Positions 1 through 6,634 of a stretch of DNA of 33,372 nt are shown one piece after another. The position numbers and the translations under genes are program-made. How positions within the stretch are numbered: the first letter of the stretch is position 1; every line of letters begins with the position of its first letter. The notes below the pieces were generated by a model. It was not told the DNA's origin and did no database searches. It worked only from the letters and a program-made list of their open reading frames with translations. Source of the stretch: F1-60-MAGs104 sp964355975. GTDB lineage: Bacteria > Planctomycetota > Phycisphaerae > Phycisphaerales > SM1A02. The DNA is taken from the NCBI GenBank assembly GCA_964355975.1, contig CAYHFW010000026.1, positions 1-33,372 on the forward strand, read 5' to 3'.

Positions 1-108
1 TCGCCTGCTGCTCAGTGAGTGGCCATGGCGCCTCTGCGGATACAAAAAGCCATGAAATTCAATTGAATCTGCAGTATCTCTGCGCCATCGTGTGTCACAA
101 TCAGAAGT
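1..108. other. Non-coding lead-in to the first gene
   Basis: No coding region is supported in these bases. The short reading frames crossing it have no recognisable protein content and overlap the secreted-protein gene that begins at 109. The right end holds the likely -10 element of that gene, annotated separately. The upstream neighbour lies outside the window. Confidence 0.5.
93..101 (+). promoter_or_regulatory. Possible extended -10 promoter of the FG-GAP/dockerin gene
   Basis: TGT (93-95) followed by CACAAT (96-101) resembles an extended -10 element. Exactly 7 nt separate it from the ATG at 109, so transcription would begin at or next to the start codon. No good -35 is seen. The call rests mainly on the same spacing recurring before other genes in this window (9898, 11191, 21153 and the minus-strand gene starting at 17409). 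Confidence 0.35.
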
Positions 109-2712
109 ATGGCAATCGTCACGTGGGCCCGCAGCTCGTTCGCAACCCTCGCCTTCGTCGCGCTGTTCGCGACCACTCCGGCCCAGGCACAAGACGCCAA
201 CGGCAATTTCACACAGGACTCGAGCGATCTTCGTAACGGGACGAGCATCGACTGCAACCACAATGGCCACGTCGACGATGCCGAACTCGATCGCTCGCAT
301 TTCATCTGCGCCGTCGAGCACCTCAACACGCAAGAGCAATTCACAAGTTATGTCTTGGACATAGCTCCGATCGACTTCAATGCGGATGGCAGGATGGACC
401 TTGCCGCCATCTCGTACCCCGATCCAAACTACGGATATGTAACGCTGTGGCGCAATGACGGTGGCGTCGGTCTCACTTACCTCTCTCGGTTCACGCTCGG
501 AACGCAGCTCGGACGCATCATCGCTGTCAACATCGTCGGCGACGAGCGCACGGATCTCGTCATCTCAGACACATCATTCACGCGCGTCTACGTTCTTCGC
601 GCAACAGGCAGCGCAACTTTTGCGGCGCCGATGACGCTCACTGGCGACACTTCGAACAACGGGCTCGGTGGACTCGCCGTCGGTGATCTCGACAACGATG
701 GCGACATTGATGTTGCGGCATCGTGTTGGGGAGCGCACACATGCAATGTGTGGAAGAACAACGGGAACGGCACCTTTGGACCGAAAGCCTCGACGGCGGT
801 GGGCTACAACCCGCGCGGACTTGCGATCCGCGATTTGACTGGCGACGGATTCGCCGACATTGCTGTTGCGAACTCGTGGGAGTATGCGCCGCCGCCCGTC
901 GATGACGGCAAAGTCACGATCCTGCGCAACTCAGGCACGGGCACATTTGCTTTGCACGCAACCTACACAATGCCGCAGAACACCGGTCCATACGGCATCA
1001 TGCGGCCGTGTCCCAAGGCGCTTGCATTGACCGACACCGACCACGACGGCGACACCGACATGATCGTCTCCTCAGCCGGAAGCGAGCGGCTCGATCTCTG
1101 GGTCAACTCCGGCACGGGCAACTTCACGCTTTTCGGCTCCATCGGCGCTGGCTACTCCCTCGGCAACGTCGCGTCGGGAGTCGCAGTACGAGACCTTGAC
1201 GGCGACTCGTGGGAAGATGTTGTGTGGGCCGATGCCGACTCGAACTCGGTTTCGGTTTATAAGAACACGACTGGCACATTCACTTTTCGCCAGCACTTCG
1301 GCACGGGCAACTACGGCACCGTCAATATCGCAACGGCAGACTTCGACGGTGATGGCCGTGCGGACATCGTTGCAGCCAACCATGCACTGCGGACCTTTTC
1401 GATTCTGCGCAACAACGGCGATTTGCTCTTCGAGGCGCCGCCGCGATTGCGACCTTCAGAGTTTCCAGGAACAGCTCTGCTCGTCGACTTCACTGGCGAC
1501 GGGCGCGCAGATCTGGGCACCCCAACGCAGACTGTCACGACCGCCACTGGGTTCTCGGTGCATCCAGGGCGCGGCGATGGCTCGTTCGGTGCGGCGATCA
1601 ACACCCCAGGAGTGCCAAGCGGCATCATCTCGCCACGCGATATCAACCACGACGGAAAGTTCGACCTCTTCATCGGATACGGGATGTGTCAGGTCTGCAT
1701 GGGCAATGGTGACGGAACCTTCGGCGCGGCGATCGTGAGTCCGCTGAGCGTGTTGTTGCGCCATGTTGTCATCGACATCAACGCCGATGGACATCACGAC
1801 GTCTTGTGGATTTCGCCGGGGCATCCTGGCGCGCTCTACCGATCACTCGGCGATGGCGCGGGGCACTTCGCACCCGCGGTCGTGGTCGCAGTCGTCCCAG
1901 CAGAAGATGAAGAGATCGCATCTGGAGATCTCGACGGTGATGGGCTCGCCGAGATTTTCACTGGGCATCGGCAGGGACTCGAGCAGCCTGGCGGCATCTT
2001 CTGCGTCTATCCCAATATCGGAGGAGGCAGTTTCGGCGCGCGTCAGGATCGCTTCATCGGCGCGACTCCTTTCAGTCCCGCCGTTGGCGCCATCGTCTGC
2101 TCTGATTTCGATGGCGATGCGGACAACGATGTTGTGGTGGCCGCTGGAGCCACGCGCATCTATCGAAATGCTGGAGGCGGCGCGCTTCCCGCGCTCGCCG
2201 AGACCGTCAACGATGTCTCGGGCAGCATCTACCGCGCCGATGACTTCGACCTCGACGGTGACATAGACATCATCGCGCGCGCATCCACCGCGATCGTGCT
2301 CTTCAACGACTCAACGGGGCACTTTCCCAAGCGCTCCTTTGCTCACCAGTACTCAGGCAACGCGCGCGGGATGGTTCTTGGTGACGCCAACGCCGACGGT
2401 CGTACCGATGTGCTCATCGAGCCTGAGAATTCTTGGGACAAGTACCTCTTCCTCAATCGTCCGTCGCCTGATATCGATTGCGATGCAAACTCGATTCCTG
2501 ATCAGTGTGATCCAGACAGTGACGGTGATGGAACGCCAGATGCGTGCGAGCCACTCGCGAGCGACTTGAACGGCGACGGGGCTGTCAATGCGGTCGACCT
2601 CGTCATCATGCTCGTTGTGTGGGGCGACGTCGGCGGCGCCGCGGATCTCAATAGCGACGGGTTTGTTGGCGCGGGCGACCTCACCTACCTCTTGAGCGAG
2701 TGGACGCCCTGA
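109..2712 (+). CDS. Secreted FG-GAP/VCBS repeat protein with C-terminal dockerin-like domain
   Basis: An 867-residue exported protein of unknown role. An N-terminal signal peptide (about residues 1-27, ending in an Ala-rich stretch before AQDANG) is followed by about thirteen Ca-binding FG-GAP/VCBS-type motifs, for example DLDNDGDIDVAAS, DFDGDGRADIVAAN and DLDGDGLAEIFTG. These usually build a beta-propeller, here probably two. Near the C-terminus comes an Asp-rich thrombospondin-3-like patch (DCDANSIPDQCD) and then a paired dockerin-like module (DLNGDGAVNAVDL and DLNSDGFVGAGDL) ending in LLSEWTP. Such modules are frequent on secreted proteins of Phycisphaerales; their partner is not known from this window. 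The ATG at 109 is preferred because it gives a complete signal peptide and has a -10-like element 7 nt upstream. The stop codon lies inside a tandem repeat. Family assignment is firm; function is not. Confidence 0.88.
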   Translation: MAIVTWARSSFATLAFVALFATTPAQAQDANGNFTQDSSDLRNGTSIDCNHNGHVDDAELDRSHFICAVEHLNTQEQFTSYVLDIAPIDFNADGRMDLAAISYPDPNYGYVTLWRNDGGVGLTYLSRFTLGTQLGRIIAVNIVGDERTDLVISDTSFTRVYVLRATGSATFAAPMTLTGDTSNNGLGGLAVGDLDNDGDIDVAASCWGAHTCNVWKNNGNGTFGPKASTAVGYNPRGLAIRDLTGDGFADIAVANSWEYAPPPVDDGKVTILRNSGTGTFALHATYTMPQNTGPYGIMRPCPKALALTDTDHDGDTDMIVSSAGSERLDLWVNSGTGNFTLFGSIGAGYSLGNVASGVAVRDLDGDSWEDVVWADADSNSVSVYKNTTGTFTFRQHFGTGNYGTVNIATADFDGDGRADIVAANHALRTFSILRNNGDLLFEAPPRLRPSEFPGTALLVDFTGDGRADLGTPTQTVTTATGFSVHPGRGDGSFGAAINTPGVPSGIISPRDINHDGKFDLFIGYGMCQVCMGNGDGTFGAAIVSPLSVLLRHVVIDINADGHHDVLWISPGHPGALYRSLGDGAGHFAPAVVVAVVPAEDEEIASGDLDGDGLAEIFTGHRQGLEQPGGIFCVYPNIGGGSFGARQDRFIGATPFSPAVGAIVCSDFDGDADNDVVVAAGATRIYRNAGGGALPALAETVNDVSGSIYRADDFDLDGDIDIIARASTAIVLFNDSTGHFPKRSFAHQYSGNARGMVLGDANADGRTDVLIEPENSWDKYLFLNRPSPDIDCDANSIPDQCDPDSDGDGTPDACEPLASDLNGDGAVNAVDLVIMLVVWGDVGGAADLNSDGFVGAGDLTYLLSEWTP

Positions 2713-2748
2713 CCGAGTGGACGCCCTGACCGAGTGGACGCCCTGACC
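2698..2748 (+). repeat. Three tandem copies of a 17-bp unit at the end of the dockerin gene
   Basis: The unit gagtggacgccctgacc occurs at 2698-2714, 2715-2731 and 2732-2748 with no mismatch. The first copy contains the last codons (Glu-Trp-Thr-Pro) and the TGA stop of the preceding gene, so the other two are duplicated gene-end sequence lying in the short spacer before the restriction operon. It looks like a recent slippage or repair duplication at the edge of the operon. Confidence 0.95.
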
Positions 2749-2795
2749 GAGTTCGCAGTCGTCGTTGCGATGAGTAATCTGCGCGCAGGAAAACG

Positions 2796-4373
2796 ATGGC
2801 AGCAAACACAACATCCGGGCAGCACTCGCAACGCACAGAACTTCACAAGACCATCTGGCGCATCGCCAACGACCTGCGCGGGGCGGTCGATGGGTGGGAC
2901 TTCAAAACTTATGTGCTCGGCACGCTGTTCTACCGCTTCATTTCAGAGAATCTGACCGCGTACATCAACGAGCAGGAGCGCAAGGCCGGACACCGCGCTT
3001 TCGACTACAGCCAGCTCGCCGACAAAGATGCCGAGCGCGGGCGCAGTGAAACGGTCGCCGAAAAGGGTTTTTACATTCTTCCGTCCGAGCTCTTCGCAAG
3101 TGTCCGCAAGCGCGCGCGCCTCGACGAAAACCTCAACATGACACTGCAGAAGGCCTTCAAGAACATCGAAGGCTCGGCCATCGGTAGCGAGAGCGAGGGC
3201 GATCTCAAGGGACTGTTCGACGATCTCGATGTCAACAGCCAAAAGCTCGGGCCAACGGTTGCAAAGCGAAATGAGAAGCTCGTAAAACTTCTCGATGCGA
3301 TCGGCGATCTCAACCTCGGAGACTTTGCCGACAACAGCATCGACGCGTTCGGCGATGCCTACGAGTATCTGATGGCGATGTATGCATCGAGCGCTGGAAA
3401 GTCCGGCGGCGAGTACTACACGCCGCAAGAGGTGAGCGAACTGCTCGCCCGTATCACGGTGGTGGGCAAGAGAGAAGTGAACAAGGTCTACGACCCGGCG
3501 TGCGGCTCGGGTTCGCTGCTGCTGAAGTTTGCGAAGGTGCTTGGCAAAGAGAATGTGCGTCAGGGCTTCTATGGGCAGGAGATCAACCTGACCACCTACA
3601 ACCTCGCGCGCATCAACATGTTTCTGCATGATGTGAACTTCGAGAAGTTCAACCTTGCGCACGGTGACACGCTGCTCGATCCACAGCACTGGGATGACCA
3701 ACCTTTCGATGCGATCGTCAGCAATCCGCCCTACTCGATCAACTGGGAAGGTGACGCCAACGCCACGCTGATCAACGACCCGCGCTTCTCACCTGCCGGC
3801 GTGCTCGCGCCGAAGTCGAAGGCTGACTTGGCGTTCACGATGCACATGCTCTCGTCGCTCGCAGTCAATGGCACTGCCGCCATCGTTGAGTTTCCTGGGG
3901 TGCTCTACCGCGGTGGAGCCGAGCAGAAGATTCGCAAATACCTGCTCGACAACAACTATGTCGACGCCGTCATCCAACTCCCGCCCGACCTCTTCTTCGG
4001 CACCACCATCGCCACCTGCATCATCGTGTTGAAGAAGTCGAAGAAGGACAATGCGGTGCTTTTCATCGACGCATCGGCTGAGTTCGCGCGCGTCGGCAAC
4101 AAGAACCAACTCACGCCAGCCCACCAGAAGAAAGTGCTCGATGCGTTCGTCGCACGCGCAGACACCAAACACTTCGCGCGGCTCGTGCCCCATGATGTCA
4201 TCGCCCAAAACAACTACAACATTTCTGTCTCCTCGTATGTCGAACAGGAAGACACTCGCGAAACGGTGAACATCGTCGCGCTCAACGCCGAGATCGCCCG
4301 CATCGTCACGCGGCAGTCTGAGCTGAGGACACAAATCGACGCCATCGTCGCGGATTTAGAAGGCGCCGCGTGA
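2796..4373 (+). CDS. hsdM: Type I restriction-modification methyltransferase subunit HsdM
   Basis: A 525-residue N6-adenine methyltransferase that forms the M2S modification core and, with HsdR, the full restriction complex. The N-terminal HsdM helical domain (LHKTIWRIANDLRGAVDGWDF, split here only by description) precedes the catalytic domain. SAM-binding motif I is DPACGSGS (residues 233-240) and the catalytic motif IV is NPPY (310-313). The conserved YYTPQEV segment lies just before the catalytic fold. Length is normal for the family and the frame is intact. The ATG at 2796 has an AGGA ribosome-binding site at 2787-2790. The stop overlaps the next start by GTGA. The gene opens the four-component hsdM - nuclease - hsdS - hsdR operon. 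Confidence 0.97.
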   Translation: MAANTTSGQHSQRTELHKTIWRIANDLRGAVDGWDFKTYVLGTLFYRFISENLTAYINEQERKAGHRAFDYSQLADKDAERGRSETVAEKGFYILPSELFASVRKRARLDENLNMTLQKAFKNIEGSAIGSESEGDLKGLFDDLDVNSQKLGPTVAKRNEKLVKLLDAIGDLNLGDFADNSIDAFGDAYEYLMAMYASSAGKSGGEYYTPQEVSELLARITVVGKREVNKVYDPACGSGSLLLKFAKVLGKENVRQGFYGQEINLTTYNLARINMFLHDVNFEKFNLAHGDTLLDPQHWDDQPFDAIVSNPPYSINWEGDANATLINDPRFSPAGVLAPKSKADLAFTMHMLSSLAVNGTAAIVEFPGVLYRGGAEQKIRKYLLDNNYVDAVIQLPPDLFFGTTIATCIIVLKKSKKDNAVLFIDASAEFARVGNKNQLTPAHQKKVLDAFVARADTKHFARLVPHDVIAQNNYNISVSSYVEQEDTRETVNIVALNAEIARIVTRQSELRTQIDAIVADLEGAA

Positions 4374-5410
4374 GCGACAAACCTGCCTCACTTGATGCAC
4401 CACCCACGGGGTACGCGGAATGGTTGACAGGTCTCAAGATCCGAATTCACACCGCCCAGCAACGGGCCACGCTGGCCGTCAACCGAGAGTTGGTCTTGCT
4501 CTACTGGCAGATCGGAAGGGACATCCTCGCGCGGCAAGCCGAGCAAGGTTGGGGGGCCAAAGTCATCGACCGCCTCGCGCACGACCTGCACACAGCCTTT
4601 CCCACGATGAAGGGGTTTTCGCGCGCCAATCTGATGTACATGCGGGCGTTTGCGGAAGCCTGGCCAGACGAGCAAATTGTCCAACAGGCTGTTGGACAAT
4701 TGCCGTGGGGCCACAACTTGGTGCTGCTGTCCAAACTCAAGAATGGTGCGGAGCGTCTGGCCTACGCGCAACAAACCATTGAACACGGCTGGTCGCGCAG
4801 TGTGCTCGTCATGCAGATCGAAACGCAACTACGGGACCGCCAGGGCAAAGCGCTCACCAACTTTGAGCAGTGTTTGCCCAAGCCACAATCAGACTTGGCT
4901 CGCGAGTCGCTCAAAGACCCGTATCGATTCGACTTTCTCGGGATGGGCGGCGAAGCGCAAGAGCGAGAGCTCGAGGCTGCACTCGTCACTCATGTCACTG
5001 AGTTTCTGCTCGAGCTGGGCGCAGGATTTGCCTTCGTCGGACGGCAGGTGCATCTCGAAGTCGGTGGCGACGATTTCTTCGTCGACCTCTTGTTCTATCA
5101 CCTCAAGTTGCGCTGCTATGTGGTGATTGAATTGAAGGCTGGCGACTTCAATCCGGAACATCTTGGCCAACTTGGCTTCTACCTCACTGCTGTTGATCGG
5201 CTAGTGAAGAGCGAGCACGACACCGCGACCATCGGACTGCTGCTGTGCAAGAGCAAGAACAAAGTGGTTGCCGAGTATGCCCTTGGCGACAAGTCGCAAC
5301 CAATGGGGATTGCCGAATACAAATTGCTCGAGTCGCTGCCAGAGCCGATGCAAACCAGTCTGCCGAGCATCGAGCAGATCGAACGAGAGTTGCAAGGAGG
5401 CAACGCGTGA
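4370..5410 (+). CDS. YhcG/DUF1016-family PD-(D/E)XK nuclease-like protein inside the type I operon
   Basis: A 346-residue protein of the YhcG family. The N-terminal DUF1016 part (LYWQIGRDI, about residues 40-55) is a helical, probably DNA-binding region. The C-terminal part carries a PD-(D/E)XK nuclease core: D239 in FFVDLLFYH, then E254-L-K256 in VVIELKAGDF and a following Gln in HLGQLGFY. The catalytic residues appear intact. It starts with GTG overlapping the hsdM stop and ends with GTGA overlapping hsdS, so it is translated with the methyltransferase genes. YhcG-type genes are known passengers of type I loci, but their exact role is unsettled; an accessory nuclease or defence function is inferred from context. 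Family assignment is confident. Confidence 0.92.
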   Translation: MSDKPASLDAPPTGYAEWLTGLKIRIHTAQQRATLAVNRELVLLYWQIGRDILARQAEQGWGAKVIDRLAHDLHTAFPTMKGFSRANLMYMRAFAEAWPDEQIVQQAVGQLPWGHNLVLLSKLKNGAERLAYAQQTIEHGWSRSVLVMQIETQLRDRQGKALTNFEQCLPKPQSDLARESLKDPYRFDFLGMGGEAQERELEAALVTHVTEFLLELGAGFAFVGRQVHLEVGGDDFFVDLLFYHLKLRCYVVIELKAGDFNPEHLGQLGFYLTAVDRLVKSEHDTATIGLLLCKSKNKVVAEYALGDKSQPMGIAEYKLLESLPEPMQTSLPSIEQIERELQGGNA

Positions 5411-6060
5411 GCCGGATTGCTGAATTGATTGCGCAGCACTGCCCGAATGGGGTGGAGTACAAGAAGTTGGGGGAGGTGTCCGCAAAGGGAACCAATATCC
5501 GCTGGGCGAACACTGGCGAGGATGAGTTTCAGTACATCGACCTGACCTCCGTGGACCGCGTAACGCGAAAGATTGGTGGAACCGCGATCATCACTGCCGC
5601 CGACGCCCCAAGCCGCGCGCCGCAATTGGTTCGAGCTCGCGACGTCATCTTCGCGACTACGCGGCCGACACAGATGCGTTGGGCTGTGATCCCTCCTGCG
5701 TACGACGGTCAAGTCGCCAGCACGGGATACTGCGTCCTTCGGCCAGACAACACCAAAGTGTTGACCAACTTTCTCGCTCACTTGCTCGGCGCGAATTCGT
5801 TTCGTCACTATGTCGAGGCGAATCAGGTTGAGGGCAACTATCCGTCGATTCCGGACAGTCGAGTGCGCGCGTACCGAATCCCCCTCCCACCTCTCGAAGT
5901 TCAGCGCGAGATCGTGCGGGTGCTGGACATGTTCACGGAGCTGGAGGCAGAGCTGGAGGCAGAGCTGGAGGCTCGCCGCAAGCAGTACGCGTACTACCGC
6001 GATTCACTCTTGACATTCGACGAGTCGAGGGGGGGGGGTACGGTGGATGCGGATGGGTGA
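5407..6060 (+). CDS. hsdS: Type I specificity subunit HsdS, N-terminal half (first target-recognition domain)
   Basis: A 217-residue half-length specificity subunit. The start chosen is GTG 5407, overlapping the previous stop as GTGA; the reading frame extends upstream but that part lies inside the nuclease gene. It opens with a typical HsdS start (SRIAELIAQHCPNGVEYKKL) and has one target-recognition domain (about residues 15-160). The central conserved region follows (PPLEVQREIVRVLDMF), then a coiled-coil spacer with ELEA repeats (residues 178-189) ending in RRKQYAYYRDSLLTF. Full HsdS proteins have two such halves. Here translation passes through a run of ten G (6029-6038) into an out-of-frame tail and stops at 6058. 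The other half begins immediately in another frame. Half-S proteins can be functional as dimers in some type I systems, giving a palindromic target. Confidence 0.93.
   Translation: MSRIAELIAQHCPNGVEYKKLGEVSAKGTNIRWANTGEDEFQYIDLTSVDRVTRKIGGTAIITAADAPSRAPQLVRARDVIFATTRPTQMRWAVIPPAYDGQVASTGYCVLRPDNTKVLTNFLAHLLGANSFRHYVEANQVEGNYPSIPDSRVRAYRIPLPPLEVQREIVRVLDMFTELEAELEAELEARRKQYAYYRDSLLTFDESRGGGTVDADG
5938..5973 (+). repeat. Three tandem 12-bp repeats in the HsdS helical spacer
   Basis: The unit gagctggaggca occurs at 5938-5949 and 5950-5961, with a third copy at 5962-5973 differing in its last base. It encodes Glu-Leu-Glu-Ala three times in the helix separating the two recognition domains. In EcoR124-type enzymes, changing the number of 12-bp (four-residue) repeats at the equivalent position changes the spacer length of the recognised site. 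Confidence 0.95.
6029..6038 (+). repeat. Poly-G tract (G10), putative phase-variation site in hsdS
   Basis: Ten consecutive G residues lie at the junction of the two hsdS half-genes. With ten G the first half ends at 6058-6060. With nine, or twelve, the frame continues without interruption into the second half, reading E-S-R-G-G-V-R-W-M-R-M-G-E-V across the join. A run this long is a typical slippage site; it is also a typical place for an assembly or sequencing error, which cannot be excluded from one sequence. Confidence 0.9.
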
Positions 6061-6634
6061 GGTTGCGACAATCGCTCGTGGCGCTTCGCCGCGTCCGATC
6101 CATGCGTTTCTCACCAACTCAGAGGACGGTGTTCCATGGATCAAGATTGGCGACGCCGCCGCGAGTGGAAAATACATCACGCAGACCGAAGAGCGGGTCA
6201 CCCCCGCGGGAGCTGAGAAGTCGCGGCTGGTGCGCCCAGGCGACTTCGTGCTATCGAACTCAATGAGCTTTGGCCGCCCGTACATCGCGAAGATCGAGGG
6301 CTGTATTCATGACGGCTGGCTTGCGATCAGCGACTTCGGTGTGTCGTTCATCCCAGACTTCCTCTACCACCTGCTTCGGTCAGCGCCAATCCAGACAGAG
6401 TTTGCGCGACGGGCCGGCGCGGGGACCGTTCAGAATCTCAACGCCGAGATTGTGAAGTCAGTGCGCGTCCCAATCCCACCCCTCGCCGAACAGCGCCGCA
6501 TCGTCGCGATCCTCGACAAGTTCGACGCACTCGTGAATGACCTCTCGACTGGTCTCCCTGCCGAACTCCGTGCGCGGCGTCAGCAATACGAACACTATCG
6601 CGATCGGTTGCTCACGTTCAAAGAGGTCGCATGA
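6047..6634 (+). CDS. hsdS: Type I specificity subunit HsdS, C-terminal half (second target-recognition domain)
   Basis: A 195-residue half-length HsdS with the second target-recognition domain. It opens with RMGEVATIARGASPRP and contains VPWIKIGDAAASGKYI, a usual HsdS motif. The distal conserved region follows (PPLAEQRRIVAILDKFDALV), then a helix ending RRQQYEHYRDRLLTF. The ATG at 6047 (or 6053) overlaps the first half-gene by about 14 nt. The frame is open back through the poly-G tract, so this may be only the downstream part of a fused gene whose predicted product, with one G fewer, is 408 residues, a normal HsdS length. If translated alone it would start just after the G-rich run, which could serve as a ribosome-binding site. 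It ends with ATGA overlapping hsdR. Confidence 0.9.
   Translation: MRMGEVATIARGASPRPIHAFLTNSEDGVPWIKIGDAAASGKYITQTEERVTPAGAEKSRLVRPGDFVLSNSMSFGRPYIAKIEGCIHDGWLAISDFGVSFIPDFLYHLLRSAPIQTEFARRAGAGTVQNLNAEIVKSVRVPIPPLAEQRRIVAILDKFDALVNDLSTGLPAELRARRQQYEHYRDRLLTFKEVA

Noticed and set aside
2943..3701. Long minus-strand open frame (252 residues) opposite hsdM
   Set aside because: It lies fully inside the well-supported hsdM gene and has no family-like motif; GC-rich codon use produces such antisense frames.
5245..5406. Longer start for the first hsdS half-gene
   Set aside because: The extension lies inside the nuclease gene in another frame; the GTG at 5407 gives the usual 4-nt overlap and a typical HsdS N-terminus.
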